Shown piece by piece: positions 47,880 to 56,181 of a DNA stretch of 64,000 bases. Source of the DNA: Streptococcus parauberis NCFD 2020. GTDB taxonomy: Bacteria; Bacillota; Bacilli; Lactobacillales; Streptococcaceae. Location of the stretch: NCBI RefSeq assembly GCF_000187935.1, contig NZ_AEUT02000001.1, forward strand, positions 620,001 through 684,000. Direction: 5' to 3'. Below the pieces are notes generated by a model that saw nothing but the letters and a program-made list of their open reading frames with translations, did not search any database and was not told the origin of the DNA. Numbering within the stretch: the stretch's first letter is position 1; each line of letters starts with the position of its first letter. A program made the position numbers and the translations under genes.

Positions 47880-48334
47880 TTTTTTTTATCTTGAGGTACA
47901 TTCTTACTATTGCTTGAAAACTCACGCATGATTTCGCCTAAAAATTGCACGTTTAGTAATTCACCAAACCAATCTGACATTTCAGCATTTTCGGCGGTAA
48001 ATGTAGATTGAATAAACTTACCGTTTTCGACTTCTCCATAGATGCATGGAATTGCTCTTGCTAAGAAATTAAGAATTACTTTGTCAGCCATGATTGGTAA
48101 AAGTTGTGTTTGTTCTTCTGGTGATAGTTCGCTCATTTTAGCAATATCAACACCTTTAAACATTTCACCAAAGCGTTTTACTGCTTGTTCGTACTCTGCA
48201 AAGAAGTTAGTTTGGTAGCGTTCTTCATATAATTTAATAGCCTTCAAAGAATAAAGAAAACGCACTAAGATAGTGCGTTCTACATCATTCCCAGAACTAT
48301 CAAAATCAATTGTTGTTAGTTCTTTTTTAATCAT
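47864..48334 (-). CDS. Tail assembly chaperone (gpG-like)
   Basis: This 156-residue protein starts MIKKELTTIDFDSSGND and ends in DKKKPQRK. It corresponds to gpG of lambda: it coats the tape measure while the tail tube polymerises. Most ribosomes end at its TAA at 47864; a minority should shift to make the longer gpGT product. It lies two bases after the major tail gene. Confidence 0.85.
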   Translation of the reverse strand: MIKKELTTIDFDSSGNDVERTILVRFLYSLKAIKLYEERYQTNFFAEYEQAVKRFGEMFKGVDIAKMSELSPEEQTQLLPIMADKVILNFLARAIPCIYGEVENGKFIQSTFTAENAEMSDWFGELLNVQFLGEIMREFSSNSKNVPQDKKKPQRK

Positions 48335-48335
48335 T

Positions 48336-48986
48336 TTATGCTCCTGTAATTGCTTCAGTGATTAGATCTAATACAGTAGTAGGCTCTGATTCAGCAAATA
48401 ATTCATCAATCTTACCTCGTACTGTTCCTTCAGAATCATCACGCCACACAATTTCTGTAACCGACTTACCTTTACTATCTTTAATAAATGTATTCGGCGA
48501 AGCAGTACATGGGATTTCAAATTCTTTCGGTTCAACTGAACTTTCATCTGTTTTTGATGATGATGTTGGAGCTGATGCCTTAACATTTGTGAAGATATGG
48601 AATTCTTCAACTTCTCCACCAAAGGCATCTGTTACAGTTTCAGCATATCCCCAAACAAAGTTAGAGTTTACACCTGTGTCGATAAGTGCCGGTGGTGTTG
48701 ATGATGTTTTTGTTTTCCCTAAGTGATCTAAAATAAATTGTTCTGGAAATTGGTAAGTTGTGATAGTGCCTTCTGTTGTCTTCGCACCTTGCAAACGTAC
48801 ATGTTCTACGTTATCTGCATAGTAAGCATTTGATTCTTGTGATGTCTCAAATGAGTTAGCACGTAACCCTGTAAATTCGTGCGGTGTACCAATTTCTAAC
48901 CCACCGCTTACTGCTTGCGAAATTTTAGCAAAGAAGCCAAAGGCATTACCGTGTGCTACTTCTCGTTTGTCGTATGTATAAGTCAT
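48336..48986 (-). CDS. Major tail protein
   Basis: This 216-residue tail-tube protein has TKTEGTITTYQFPEQFI and a C-terminal beta-rich half (DSEGTVRGKIDELFAE). Its position before the chaperone and tape measure identifies it. It probably assembles in hexameric rings around the tape measure protein. Confidence 0.88.
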   Translation of the reverse strand: MTYTYDKREVAHGNAFGFFAKISQAVSGGLEIGTPHEFTGLRANSFETSQESNAYYADNVEHVRLQGAKTTEGTITTYQFPEQFILDHLGKTKTSSTPPALIDTGVNSNFVWGYAETVTDAFGGEVEEFHIFTNVKASAPTSSSKTDESSVEPKEFEIPCTASPNTFIKDSKGKSVTEIVWRDDSEGTVRGKIDELFAESEPTTVLDLITEAITGA

Positions 48987-48997
48987 ATTTTCTCCTT

Positions 48998-49351
48998 TTA
49001 TTTAGCGTTTAATTTAATAGACTTTAATTCTTCTAAGTAGCGTTCCTTGTTAACCATATAAGCTGGTCTGATATGTTCTTGTGGTGCTACAAAACCACCG
49101 TTTTTTTTAGCGTGTCCTAATTCCAATAAATGTGTTAACGTTTTTTCTTTTCCGGTATTAGCGACAATATAAGTCGAGTCGGTAATCGGAAAATCTGTCC
49201 ATCCATTCGCATACTCACCACCATTTGCACGTTTAGGACTTCTACTACGTATATCATTTGCAGTATTCTCTGCATGTTTTTTCGTTAATTCTTTTACTTG
49301 TCCTGATATATCGAATCTAAGTGGTGATATCTTTACGCTTCCTGTACTCAT
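48998..49351 (-). CDS. HK97 gp10-like tail completion protein
   Basis: This 117-residue basic protein has the gp10 family pattern: ELTKKHAENTANDIRSRSPK at the start, a central YIVANTGKEKTLTHLLELGHAKKNGG and a C-terminal HIRPAYMVNKERY. It acts at the head-tail joint or tail terminator. It is adjacent to the next connector gene. Confidence 0.85.
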   Translation of the reverse strand: MSTGSVKISPLRFDISGQVKELTKKHAENTANDIRSRSPKRANGGEYANGWTDFPITDSTYIVANTGKEKTLTHLLELGHAKKNGGFVAPQEHIRPAYMVNKERYLEELKSIKLNAK

Positions 49352-49699
49352 TTACCAAGTTCCTTTTGTTAATATTTCAAAACGATAATGTGTCGCAAAA
49401 TAATCTGTATCAATTTGCTTAACATCGTGTGTTAAAGGTTCACAATTAAAAAAAGACAACATCAAGTCTTGTATGTTGTCTAATTTCTTTTTGTGAAAAT
49501 GTGTAACTTGTACCATTACTTTTTTAATGTGGATAGTATCATCAGCAAAAAGGCTTTTGTTTGGTGATAAACGATAGTACACAATAACATTGTCTGGTGA
49601 TGATGTTTCTTCTCTCTCGAGATAATAGACATCGGATTTCAGACTATTGGTTTCTAGGATATCTTGTATCTGACTTCTTGTAAAAAACTTTTTAGCCAT
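49352..49699 (-). CDS. Head-tail joining / tail terminator protein
   Basis: This 115-residue protein resembles the tail-component proteins found between the head closure gene and the gp10-like gene in streptococcal siphoviruses. It has VYYLEREETSSPDNVIVYYR and VQVTHFHKKKLDNIQDL. It may be the tail terminator. The stop of the upstream gene overlaps its ATG (TAATG). Confidence 0.7.
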   Translation of the reverse strand: MAKKFFTRSQIQDILETNSLKSDVYYLEREETSSPDNVIVYYRLSPNKSLFADDTIHIKKVMVQVTHFHKKKLDNIQDLMLSFFNCEPLTHDVKQIDTDYFATHYRFEILTKGTW

Positions 49700-50004
49700 T
49701 AAATCAACTCTCCTAACTCAATTATCATAAAGTGTTTATCGACCATTGGATTAATGGAATTGATTTTGTATTTTTTACCCTTCCATTTAGCATAGTCTAG
49801 ATTATCTTCTTTTAAGCCATCACGCACGATGAAGCGTGCTGTAATGACGTAACCTTCAGCCATAGCCTTATCTCGTCTCGCTTGGAATACCTGTTCTTCT
49901 TCCGCCTTGACTTTTTTCTCTGATAAGCTATTTTCGTAAACACCTTTTTCAACCTCAATACGTTTGTTATAAACAAGTATTAATGATGTTCTTGATGATT
50001 TCAT
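49699..50004 (-). CDS. Phage head closure protein
   Basis: This 101-residue head-tail adaptor is of the SPP1 gp16/Phage_H_T_join type (YNKRIEVEKGVYENSLSEKK, then KWKGKKYKINSINP). The ATG at 50004 shares its first base with the upstream stop (TGATG) and has GAGGTG five bases before it. A TTG one codon earlier is not needed. Confidence 0.8.
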   Translation of the reverse strand: MKSSRTSLILVYNKRIEVEKGVYENSLSEKKVKAEEEQVFQARRDKAMAEGYVITARFIVRDGLKEDNLDYAKWKGKKYKINSINPMVDKHFMIIELGELI

Positions 50005-50336
50005 CAAATCACCTCACGATCATATCTCACTTTTAATTGCATAATGAGGTTACTCATTTCGCTATCTATCCATTCTTGAGTAGTTCCGCTACTTGACATT
50101 AACGTTCTGTCGTAGCGCTGCAAACAGTATAAATGTAGCCATTGAATGACGATATCACTATCGTCATCTTTTAGGCCACTCCATTTATCTGTTGTGTTGT
50201 CTATGCGTGTGACTGGTATTGCATTATTTTTTAAGTAAGCAATACCCCCATTTGCATATAGTAAAAGCTGTTTGTCATAGATTTGTTCCTCAAGGTCAAT
50301 CTCTAACAGCTCTTTTAAATCGTCCAAGATTGCCAT
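50004..50336 (-). CDS. Head-tail connector protein (gp6/gp15-like)
   Basis: This 110-residue, mostly helical protein (MAILDDLKELLEIDLEEQIYDKQLLLY) matches the Phage_connect_1/gp6 DNA-packaging family, which forms the ring under the portal. It lies just after the capsid gene. Confidence 0.82.
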   Translation of the reverse strand: MAILDDLKELLEIDLEEQIYDKQLLLYANGGIAYLKNNAIPVTRIDNTTDKWSGLKDDDSDIVIQWLHLYCLQRYDRTLMSSSGTTQEWIDSEMSNLIMQLKVRYDREVI

Positions 50337-50351
50337 AGGTTAATCTCCTGA

Positions 50352-51617
50352 CTAAGCTTGTTCAGTAAATTTAACTGCACCTTTGAATGCTGATAAACGA
50401 CCACCCATTACGGATGCAAGCTCGATGTGACGACGGTTAATTGTAACGTCATAATCTTCAAATCGGTCAGCTGATACATTATCACCGATTAATGTGTATG
50501 CCTTGTCAGCAAATGCAATTATTGGATTTGTAGCTTCATTCATCCAGTCGTAAACAAAAACTTGGTAACCAGCAATTTGACCACCGTTTGACGAAATCGG
50601 TGCGAACGGTTGTAAGTCCATATAACGACCTTCTGAATCTTTTGCAAGCTTCATTTTACGTGCTACAGCTTTTGAAGTGATGATAATTGGAGTACCGCTT
50701 GCCATAATTTGGTCAAGTCCAGCTACCAATGCTTCAAATTGAGTATTTGTAAATTCTGCCACAGATGTGTCAATTGCTTGTGTTGCAAAAAGGTTAGCTT
50801 CTGTTTCTTCAGCGATTGATTTAATTTCGGTAATTTTATCTTCATCTTCTGGTGCTAAACCGTCTCCAATCACAATTGCACGCTCAACTGCACGAATAAA
50901 TCCTTGTGCCAACTCTTGCATTACATGATTAAAGTAAACACCGTTGACATCTTTTTTAAGGTCAGCATATTCAAATGCGTGTTTAATATAAACTGTTGCT
51001 GAGTTGATTGCGATTGATACGAAATTAATATCTGTATCTTTCTTAGTTTTTCCAGCTAAGTGACCTTTAGCAAAGTTTTTAACAGTTTGTAGAGTGATTT
51101 TAGCAGCATAACGAGGATCTTTAGATACGTGATTTAAGACACCTTGATAGTCTTCAAATGCGTTCTCAATTGCAAGTAAAACTGGTTCTGGTAATACTGC
51201 TTCAAGATTTGTAACACCTTTAGCTTTTAGGTTTTCTTCCCACATATTAGCAAGTGATTTGCTTGATACACCTTGATTATCAGCAAGTAATTTGGCGTAA
51301 TCTAATCCAGCTTGTTTAGTTTTTAAGTATTCAGTCATTGTTTTCTCCTTAATGTTGTTAGTTTCGTTTAATTTTTTAGTAGCTTCTTCAAGCGCTTGTT
51401 CGTCCGAAGTAATTTCGGCATCCAATGCGTCAATTTCTGTTTTAAGTGTTTCTGCTTGAGCAAGTAGTCCATCTGCTTGTTCTTTCAGTGCAGTGTATGC
51501 GTCATCTTCAACGGTTACTGCTTTTAATTTCGTAGCGTTTTCTAGGCTTTTTTCTTTAACCGAAGCAAGTTCTGTTTGCTTGGTTTCTAAAGCCTCACGC
51601 TTATCTTGTAAGTTCAT
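50352..51617 (-). CDS. Major capsid protein (HK97 fold) with N-terminal scaffold domain
   Basis: This 421-residue HK97-type capsid protein has residues 1-93 as a highly charged coiled coil (K, E and A rich) that corresponds to the delta/scaffold region, and 94-421 as the capsid fold (VKNFAKGHLAGKTK, GTPIIITSKAVARKMKL, DYDVTINRRHIELASVMGG). The protease gene lies directly upstream. M94 is preceded by AAGGAG six bases away (51345-51350), so a 328-residue product could start internally as well. Confidence 0.92.
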   Translation of the reverse strand: MNLQDKREALETKQTELASVKEKSLENATKLKAVTVEDDAYTALKEQADGLLAQAETLKTEIDALDAEITSDEQALEEATKKLNETNNIKEKTMTEYLKTKQAGLDYAKLLADNQGVSSKSLANMWEENLKAKGVTNLEAVLPEPVLLAIENAFEDYQGVLNHVSKDPRYAAKITLQTVKNFAKGHLAGKTKKDTDINFVSIAINSATVYIKHAFEYADLKKDVNGVYFNHVMQELAQGFIRAVERAIVIGDGLAPEDEDKITEIKSIAEETEANLFATQAIDTSVAEFTNTQFEALVAGLDQIMASGTPIIITSKAVARKMKLAKDSEGRYMDLQPFAPISSNGGQIAGYQVFVYDWMNEATNPIIAFADKAYTLIGDNVSADRFEDYDVTINRRHIELASVMGGRLSAFKGAVKFTEQA

Positions 51618-52151
51618 TTAAATACCTTCCAATTTCTTAATTAATTCTTGTTTATCAAATTCCTTTTTGATTGTGTTAGCAATATCAAGAGATTTAACTG
51701 CGCTAACTGTCGCACTTGGATTAGCTGGCACAGTTACAATAGATGTTTCTAATAATTCTGCTTCTTTGATTTTTACTCCACTGTACATTGACTTATTGTC
51801 AATTGTTTCATAATCTTTAACTATAAAACCAATTGAGAATGAATCTAAAGCACCCATTTTCATAAGGTCATAAGCTTTTTTAGCTTCAGGATCATTCAAA
51901 TTAAAAAAGCCTTTTACTAAAAGACCTTTTTCATCTGTTTCTAAATCAAATCGACCTAAGACAATATTCTGATTATGATTGAAACACATCGGAACTGAAT
52001 TACTTGCTTTAAGCGACTTATCAAAACAACCTTTTTCCATGATGTCGCCATCTCTGTCAACATTCCCAAAAGTAGAACCATACCCCTCAAAGTGATAGCC
52101 TGAATCTTCTTCTAATGCTTTTAGTTTAAAATTCTTTTTTAGTACTTCCAT
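51618..52151 (-). CDS. HK97 family prohead protease
   Basis: This 177-residue serine protease (S78/U35 type) matures the procapsid. It has FEGYGSTFGNVDRDGDIMEKG at the N-terminus, histidine H59 in FNHNQNIVLGRF and the serine motif LDSFSIGF (S104/S106). Its stop codon abuts the capsid ATG, and its last codons supply the capsid Shine-Dalgarno (GGAAGG). Confidence 0.92.
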   Translation of the reverse strand: MEVLKKNFKLKALEEDSGYHFEGYGSTFGNVDRDGDIMEKGCFDKSLKASNSVPMCFNHNQNIVLGRFDLETDEKGLLVKGFFNLNDPEAKKAYDLMKMGALDSFSIGFIVKDYETIDNKSMYSGVKIKEAELLETSIVTVPANPSATVSAVKSLDIANTIKKEFDKQELIKKLEGI

Positions 52152-52153
52152 AT

Positions 52154-53287
52154 TTAAGTATCACCTCCTTTCTCTGCTCCGACTTGAACTGCATTCTTGT
52201 TACTTTCAAATACTTCACCGCCGACATATCCCGGTAAGCCAAGATACATTTCACGCAATTCATTTGAGTTCATAAGCCCAGAATATTTAGCCTTGAACGT
52301 AAATTCTGACAAGTCTTTGAGACTGGTAATATCTGTCATGTCAAAGTAAACAACTAGCTTGTGTCCTTGCGTTCGTGCAGTCTTACTAAAATATTTACGA
52401 TTAATTTCTTCATCAATAACACGTTGGTACAATTTCAACACGCTTGAGAAGTAAGCTCTATACTGTTCTTCGGTGTAGTCGCAAGTAAATAACTTTTCGT
52501 TAATTCCGAAACCGTTATATAATTGAGATTTTAAGAATTCTAAATCATCACTACTTGCTGATGAATAAACGTTCTGTAATTCTTGGAATTCTTCTCCTTG
52601 TTCCAAATAGCCAATACCACCATTTTGAGCAGTTTCCATCATGCTTTCAACACGCTTTTTAACGCGATCTTGCAGTTCTTTGTCTGCTGCCTTAGTACCA
52701 AGTTTTAAAAAACCTTTGAGCCATGAATTCTGTTCATCAAGCTTGTTTGAGATTGTCATCAAGTTTGCATCAATGATGTTTGTGATTTGATTTAACTGTA
52801 CTGATAAATTTTGTTTAGGATTTTTAAATATCCAAACGTTATTGATATCCAGTTCAATGTCAAAATCATCAATACGTAACTTAACTGAGTGTGTCCCCCA
52901 ATCATAAGCCTTGTTTGCTAAATGAATTTCTGTTAGCACGCCTTTTTCGTAACGTGGCACAACAACTGCAACTCCCTCTTTAATCATCGTTCGGACAACA
53001 TCCGACCAAAAAACAATAGGTGTGTCGTGGTCATTTGGAGATACAGTTAACACTTGTGCTAAATCGCTTTGTTCAAACCACTGCATTTCATCAACCGCAT
53101 TCTCATGTCTAGTCACTTTTACGTGCTTAAAACGAAGCATAGCAACATCTGTCGATATCTTGTTATAAATGTTATCCAAATAGATTGAGTTGCGCTTATA
53201 GTAATTCTGTGAGCGTCTCAGATACACATCTGTTGATTGTCGTCTATCTCGTCTCAATATACGTCTAAAAATTTCTTTTAAGTCCAT
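52154..53287 (-). CDS. Phage portal protein (HK97 family)
   Basis: This 377-residue portal protein has RRSQNYYKRNSIYLDNIYNK at the N-terminus, NVWIFKNPKQNLS mid-way and a C-terminal YSGLMNSNELREMYLGLPGY segment. It forms the dodecameric DNA channel to which terminase docks. It lies between terminase and protease as usual. Confidence 0.93.
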   Translation of the reverse strand: MDLKEIFRRILRRDRRQSTDVYLRRSQNYYKRNSIYLDNIYNKISTDVAMLRFKHVKVTRHENAVDEMQWFEQSDLAQVLTVSPNDHDTPIVFWSDVVRTMIKEGVAVVVPRYEKGVLTEIHLANKAYDWGTHSVKLRIDDFDIELDINNVWIFKNPKQNLSVQLNQITNIIDANLMTISNKLDEQNSWLKGFLKLGTKAADKELQDRVKKRVESMMETAQNGGIGYLEQGEEFQELQNVYSSASSDDLEFLKSQLYNGFGINEKLFTCDYTEEQYRAYFSSVLKLYQRVIDEEINRKYFSKTARTQGHKLVVYFDMTDITSLKDLSEFTFKAKYSGLMNSNELREMYLGLPGYVGGEVFESNKNAVQVGAEKGGDT

Positions 53288-53307
53288 CTTCTTTTATCAC
53301 CCCCTTT

Positions 53308-55020
53308 CTACTCATAGTAATAAGCTAAATCTTCCCTATGTTGCTCATAGACAATAAATGCATCTAGCTGACTAGCGAATACGTCAATTTTGTCTTTGGC
53401 TTTTGCTTTATTTGGAAAAATATTTCCATTAGCATCCACTTTAACCATTACATTTGAGTGATTCCATGTCGATACCTCATCATCAAAAATGATTTTACCC
53501 ATCTTCGCTTTTTCTTTGTAAACTTTTAAGTGAGAAGATAAATTTTTGACTGTCTGCGGTACGTCGTAACAGATATCACCATAATAATCATTAAACAGTC
53601 TCACTAACTCTTTAGCATTCCATCTGTCATATCCAACCGCTATCGGTAATATGTGTTGTTCGTTCATAAACTCACGCAAGTTATCAAAGATATAACGCTG
53701 GTCGTTGTAGTCTAATTCGTGGATATGCAGTAAACCTTTAGTTTCCCATTCAAGATATTTCAGTTGCTGGTCTCGTGGTAGACTATCGATTGTTTGTCGT
53801 GGCATGTATTTTTTATTGATATATTGTCTTTCTTCTCCATTCACAATCATAAATGAAATTGAGCATATGTCATTTACATCTGACAAGTCGGCACCTAAGA
53901 CACATCTTGCAGTCTTATCCTCATCACCTTTAAATAAACTAGCATCAAACTTATCTATCCAACCTTTACATTCGTCGTTTGTGAAATAAGCAAGGTAATT
54001 ATTAATCGGCAAATTGAAAGTCTTAGCCATCAATTCAGCTTGCTTTGCTGGATCGTTACGACTGCTTTCGATATCTTGTGCGATAGTTTCTTTTTCGGTA
54101 GTAATCCCAAGCAAAGGCATTGCTTTCATCCACAAATCAGGATTGTTGATTTCTGACACATCGTCTAGCTTATATATCCAAGGCATGACACTATCGTTTG
54201 TGACTTTACCTGTTAAGACATCCATCCAATATGAATAATACCTATCAAATAACTTATCTCGTTTAGTACCATTTGTTGATATGTACCAAGTCATCCAGTT
54301 TTTACGCTTACGACTTGAACCATCATTAACAACTTTTATAAAGTCATCGTCGTATGTGTGTACTTCATCGAAGATATTGTAATGCGCATTAGTACCATCA
54401 AGACTTTCATAGTCTGATGTCTTAATCGACATCAAACTATTTGTCGTTTCGTATAAGATACCTTGTTTAGTAGAGCGTATAACATCAGCTTCACGCATGT
54501 AATAGAGTAAACTATCCTCGTTAGACAACATTGCCCTAGAAGCATTAAATAGGAATCCTGCCTGCTCTCGTGAGTAGGCAAGTAGTTGTATGTCAGCTCC
54601 ATATTCCCCATCAATTATCTGGCCAACTTCACCGATGGCACTTCCTAATGTTGTTTTACCAGTACCGCGAGGAACAATAATAGGCACCTCATGAATAAGG
54701 CGCCTTTCTTCTGTAATTTGGTATTCTTCTAATGTATCATGATTTGTTTTAGTGACTAAAGCCTCGTGATAGAAACCCCACGCACTTTCTAACCAAACTT
54801 TTTGCGGTAAGGCAAGTTTCAACTTCCCAGATTGGCCTTTTGTGTTGCTGCATTCTTCTTCGATGAATTTAATCCGCTTGTCTGCTTCATCCTGCTTAAA
54901 AATGTATTGCTTTTTAAAGCGTTTGATACGTTCTATTTCTAGTTTTGTCGGAATTGATACTGGTATTAGCCCAGATTCAACCATTTCAACATATTTATCA
55001 AAGTATTTCATTTTAACCAT
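53308..55020 (-). CDS. terL: Terminase large subunit
   Basis: This 570-residue packaging motor of the Terminase_1 family has an N-terminal ATPase with VPRGTGKTTLGSAIG (P-loop at about 117-124) and NIFDEVHTYDDD (Walker B). The C-terminal RNase H-like nuclease has LGADLSDVNDI and later VGYDRWNAKE and KDKIDVFAS. It overlaps the small subunit by eight bases. Confidence 0.95.
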   Translation of the reverse strand: MVKMKYFDKYVEMVESGLIPVSIPTKLEIERIKRFKKQYIFKQDEADKRIKFIEEECSNTKGQSGKLKLALPQKVWLESAWGFYHEALVTKTNHDTLEEYQITEERRLIHEVPIIVPRGTGKTTLGSAIGEVGQIIDGEYGADIQLLAYSREQAGFLFNASRAMLSNEDSLLYYMREADVIRSTKQGILYETTNSLMSIKTSDYESLDGTNAHYNIFDEVHTYDDDFIKVVNDGSSRKRKNWMTWYISTNGTKRDKLFDRYYSYWMDVLTGKVTNDSVMPWIYKLDDVSEINNPDLWMKAMPLLGITTEKETIAQDIESSRNDPAKQAELMAKTFNLPINNYLAYFTNDECKGWIDKFDASLFKGDEDKTARCVLGADLSDVNDICSISFMIVNGEERQYINKKYMPRQTIDSLPRDQQLKYLEWETKGLLHIHELDYNDQRYIFDNLREFMNEQHILPIAVGYDRWNAKELVRLFNDYYGDICYDVPQTVKNLSSHLKVYKEKAKMGKIIFDDEVSTWNHSNVMVKVDANGNIFPNKAKAKDKIDVFASQLDAFIVYEQHREDLAYYYE

Positions 55021-55483
55021 AATTTGCTAACTTCTCCTTTATCATATTGGATAAGTTATCAGCTTGTGGTTTGACTTTCTCAATGTCAGACATGATTTTC
55101 ATGTTTAGCTTTTGAAATTTTTCCATTGAGTCTAGAATAAATTTGTCAGGTATCTCTCCACTTGCAATCATCAAGTCAATTTCTTTTTGCAAGCTATCAA
55201 TTAACTTTTTATTATTATTAAATTGAGTTTTTAACTGCAACACTTCAAACGGATCAGATTTTTCTAAAAGGTATAAATCTTTCACAACTGCTTCATCTAT
55301 TATTTTGTCTAAATCAATTTTTTTAGTATACTTTACTGTTTGTCTAGCTTCCTTTTTTAGTTGTTCAAAGTGAGTTACATCTACATCATCTTTTGTTTCA
55401 GAGACAATGCCAAGCTTTTTCCTATATCTATATAGCGTTGTGCGTGATATATTTAGCAATTCAGCAGCTTCTTCAAGTTTCAA
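55013..55483 (-). CDS. terS: Terminase small subunit
   Basis: This 156-residue DNA-recognition subunit has a helix-turn-helix near the N-terminus (LEEAAELLNISRTTLYRYRKKLG) and a long helical oligomerisation region. The start is taken as TTG at 55483 because AGGAGG lies six bases before it; a start further upstream would run through that site. It should bind cos near the phage genome end. Confidence 0.82.
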   Translation of the reverse strand: MKLEEAAELLNISRTTLYRYRKKLGIVSETKDDVDVTHFEQLKKEARQTVKYTKKIDLDKIIDEAVVKDLYLLEKSDPFEVLQLKTQFNNNKKLIDSLQKEIDLMIASGEIPDKFILDSMEKFQKLNMKIMSDIEKVKPQADNLSNMIKEKLANYG

Positions 55484-55551
55484 TTTATACCTCCTTTCTG
55501 TTTCAAGTGTCAAAAAAAATGGGAGAGAGTTTTACAAGAGGAGTACAACCG

Positions 55552-55896
55552 TTATTCTGGCGCGGTTTTCGAGCGTTTCATAGGGGGGTTATGAAACAAA
55601 TCAATGGAACGATTATCTAAATTAAAATTTTTTTTATCTCCAAATGTTTTCGTTTGATGACATTTAAAACAAAGCAATTGTAAGTTATCTTCATTAAGTG
55701 TGATACTCTCGTCCATATAGTTCTGTGGTGTGATTTCTATGATGTGGTCGACAATAGACTTGCCTTTGATTAACTTACCACACATGTCGCATCGCATCCG
55801 TCTATCGTTTCTGATTTTATTTCGTAATGGATGCCAAACTTTTTTATTATTGTAAAACTTTATTTGCCATTGCCTAAACCAGTCTGGATGTTTCAT
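55552..55896 (-). CDS. Phage HNH endonuclease
   Basis: This 114-residue nuclease has two zinc CxxC pairs (C36/C39 and C76/C79) enclosing the HNH core (VDHIIEITP with D50-H51, and N71 in NEDNLQLLC). In cos phages this gene sits beside terS and its product works with terminase on cos. The ATG at 55896 with GGAGG is preferred over an upstream GTG. Confidence 0.92.
   Translation of the reverse strand: MKHPDWFRQWQIKFYNNKKVWHPLRNKIRNDRRMRCDMCGKLIKGKSIVDHIIEITPQNYMDESITLNEDNLQLLCFKCHQTKTFGDKKNFNLDNRSIDLFHNPPMKRSKTAPE
55575..55597. repeat. Inverted repeat around a G-run, possible cos element
   Basis: GTTTCATA-GGGGGGT-TATGAAAC is a perfect 8-bp inverted repeat with a seven-base, G-rich centre. It lies within the last codons of the HNH gene, just before terS. 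It could be a terminase or HNH recognition site; cleavage positions cannot be inferred. Confidence 0.45.
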
Positions 55897-55906
55897 AATT
55901 CCTCCA

Positions 55907-55932
55907 TAATAAAAAGCCACTCAATGAGTGAC
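55907..55932 (-). terminator. Hairpin with T-run in front of the packaging genes
   Basis: On the minus strand GTCACTC-ATT-GAGTGGC is followed by TTTTTATT, 11 bases before the HNH start. It looks like an intrinsic terminator inside the phage operon and could be a point of antitermination or attenuation. Confidence 0.55.
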
Positions 55933-55992
55933 TAGAAAACTAGAACGACACTAATGTCCCGTCCCTTACAAAAGCTTTCGCTTTATTAATAA

Positions 55993-56040
55993 TTGAGATA
56001 GCAGGATTCGAACCTGCGATACTTCCGATAGTTATCTCAA
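55993..56040 (-). ncRNA. tRNA-like minihelix 1 (T-arm on acceptor-like stem)
   Basis: On the minus strand TTGAGATA pairs perfectly with TATCTCAA (8 bp), enclosing a 15-base linker ACTATCGGAAGTATC and a canonical T-arm GCAGG-TTCGAAT-CCTGC. The T-loop has the TTCRA(N)Y signature. There is no room for D and anticodon arms, and no alternative 5' acceptor strand is found upstream. It resembles a tRNA top half. It could be an RNase P/Z substrate, a tRNA pseudogene or an armless tRNA-like RNA. Confidence 0.55.
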
Positions 56041-56128
56041 CCAAATAGTAAGTTCGATTTATTATATGGTAATCGTCTAATCATATGTAGACCAGTTTGT
56101 TAATTGTTATCTCTTCTTACTATTCCGA

Positions 56129-56151
56129 TAATACAATAATACAGTAATACA
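56129..56151 (-). repeat. Triple TGTATTA repeat between late activator and packaging genes
   Basis: TGTATTA (minus strand) occurs three times with one base between copies, an 8-base period. An inverted repeat GCGAC...GTCGC (56155-56178) lies next to it, just beyond the activator stop codon. The spacing suggests a site for a protein or a promoter element of the late operon. Confidence 0.5.
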
Positions 56152-56181
56152 AGTGCGACTAATAGCGGTATTTGTCGCAAG

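Noticed and set aside
55985..56040. Class II tRNA with GATAACT/AGTATC as long variable arm
   Set aside because: An alternative hairpin of this kind can be drawn, but the sequence 5' of it gives no anticodon stem with U33 and no acceptor match.
55930..56130. Full-length tRNA gene around the T-arm at 55994
   Set aside because: No 5' acceptor strand, D-arm or usable anticodon arm is found at normal distance; the only perfect acceptor partner is 46 bases away, hence the minihelix call.
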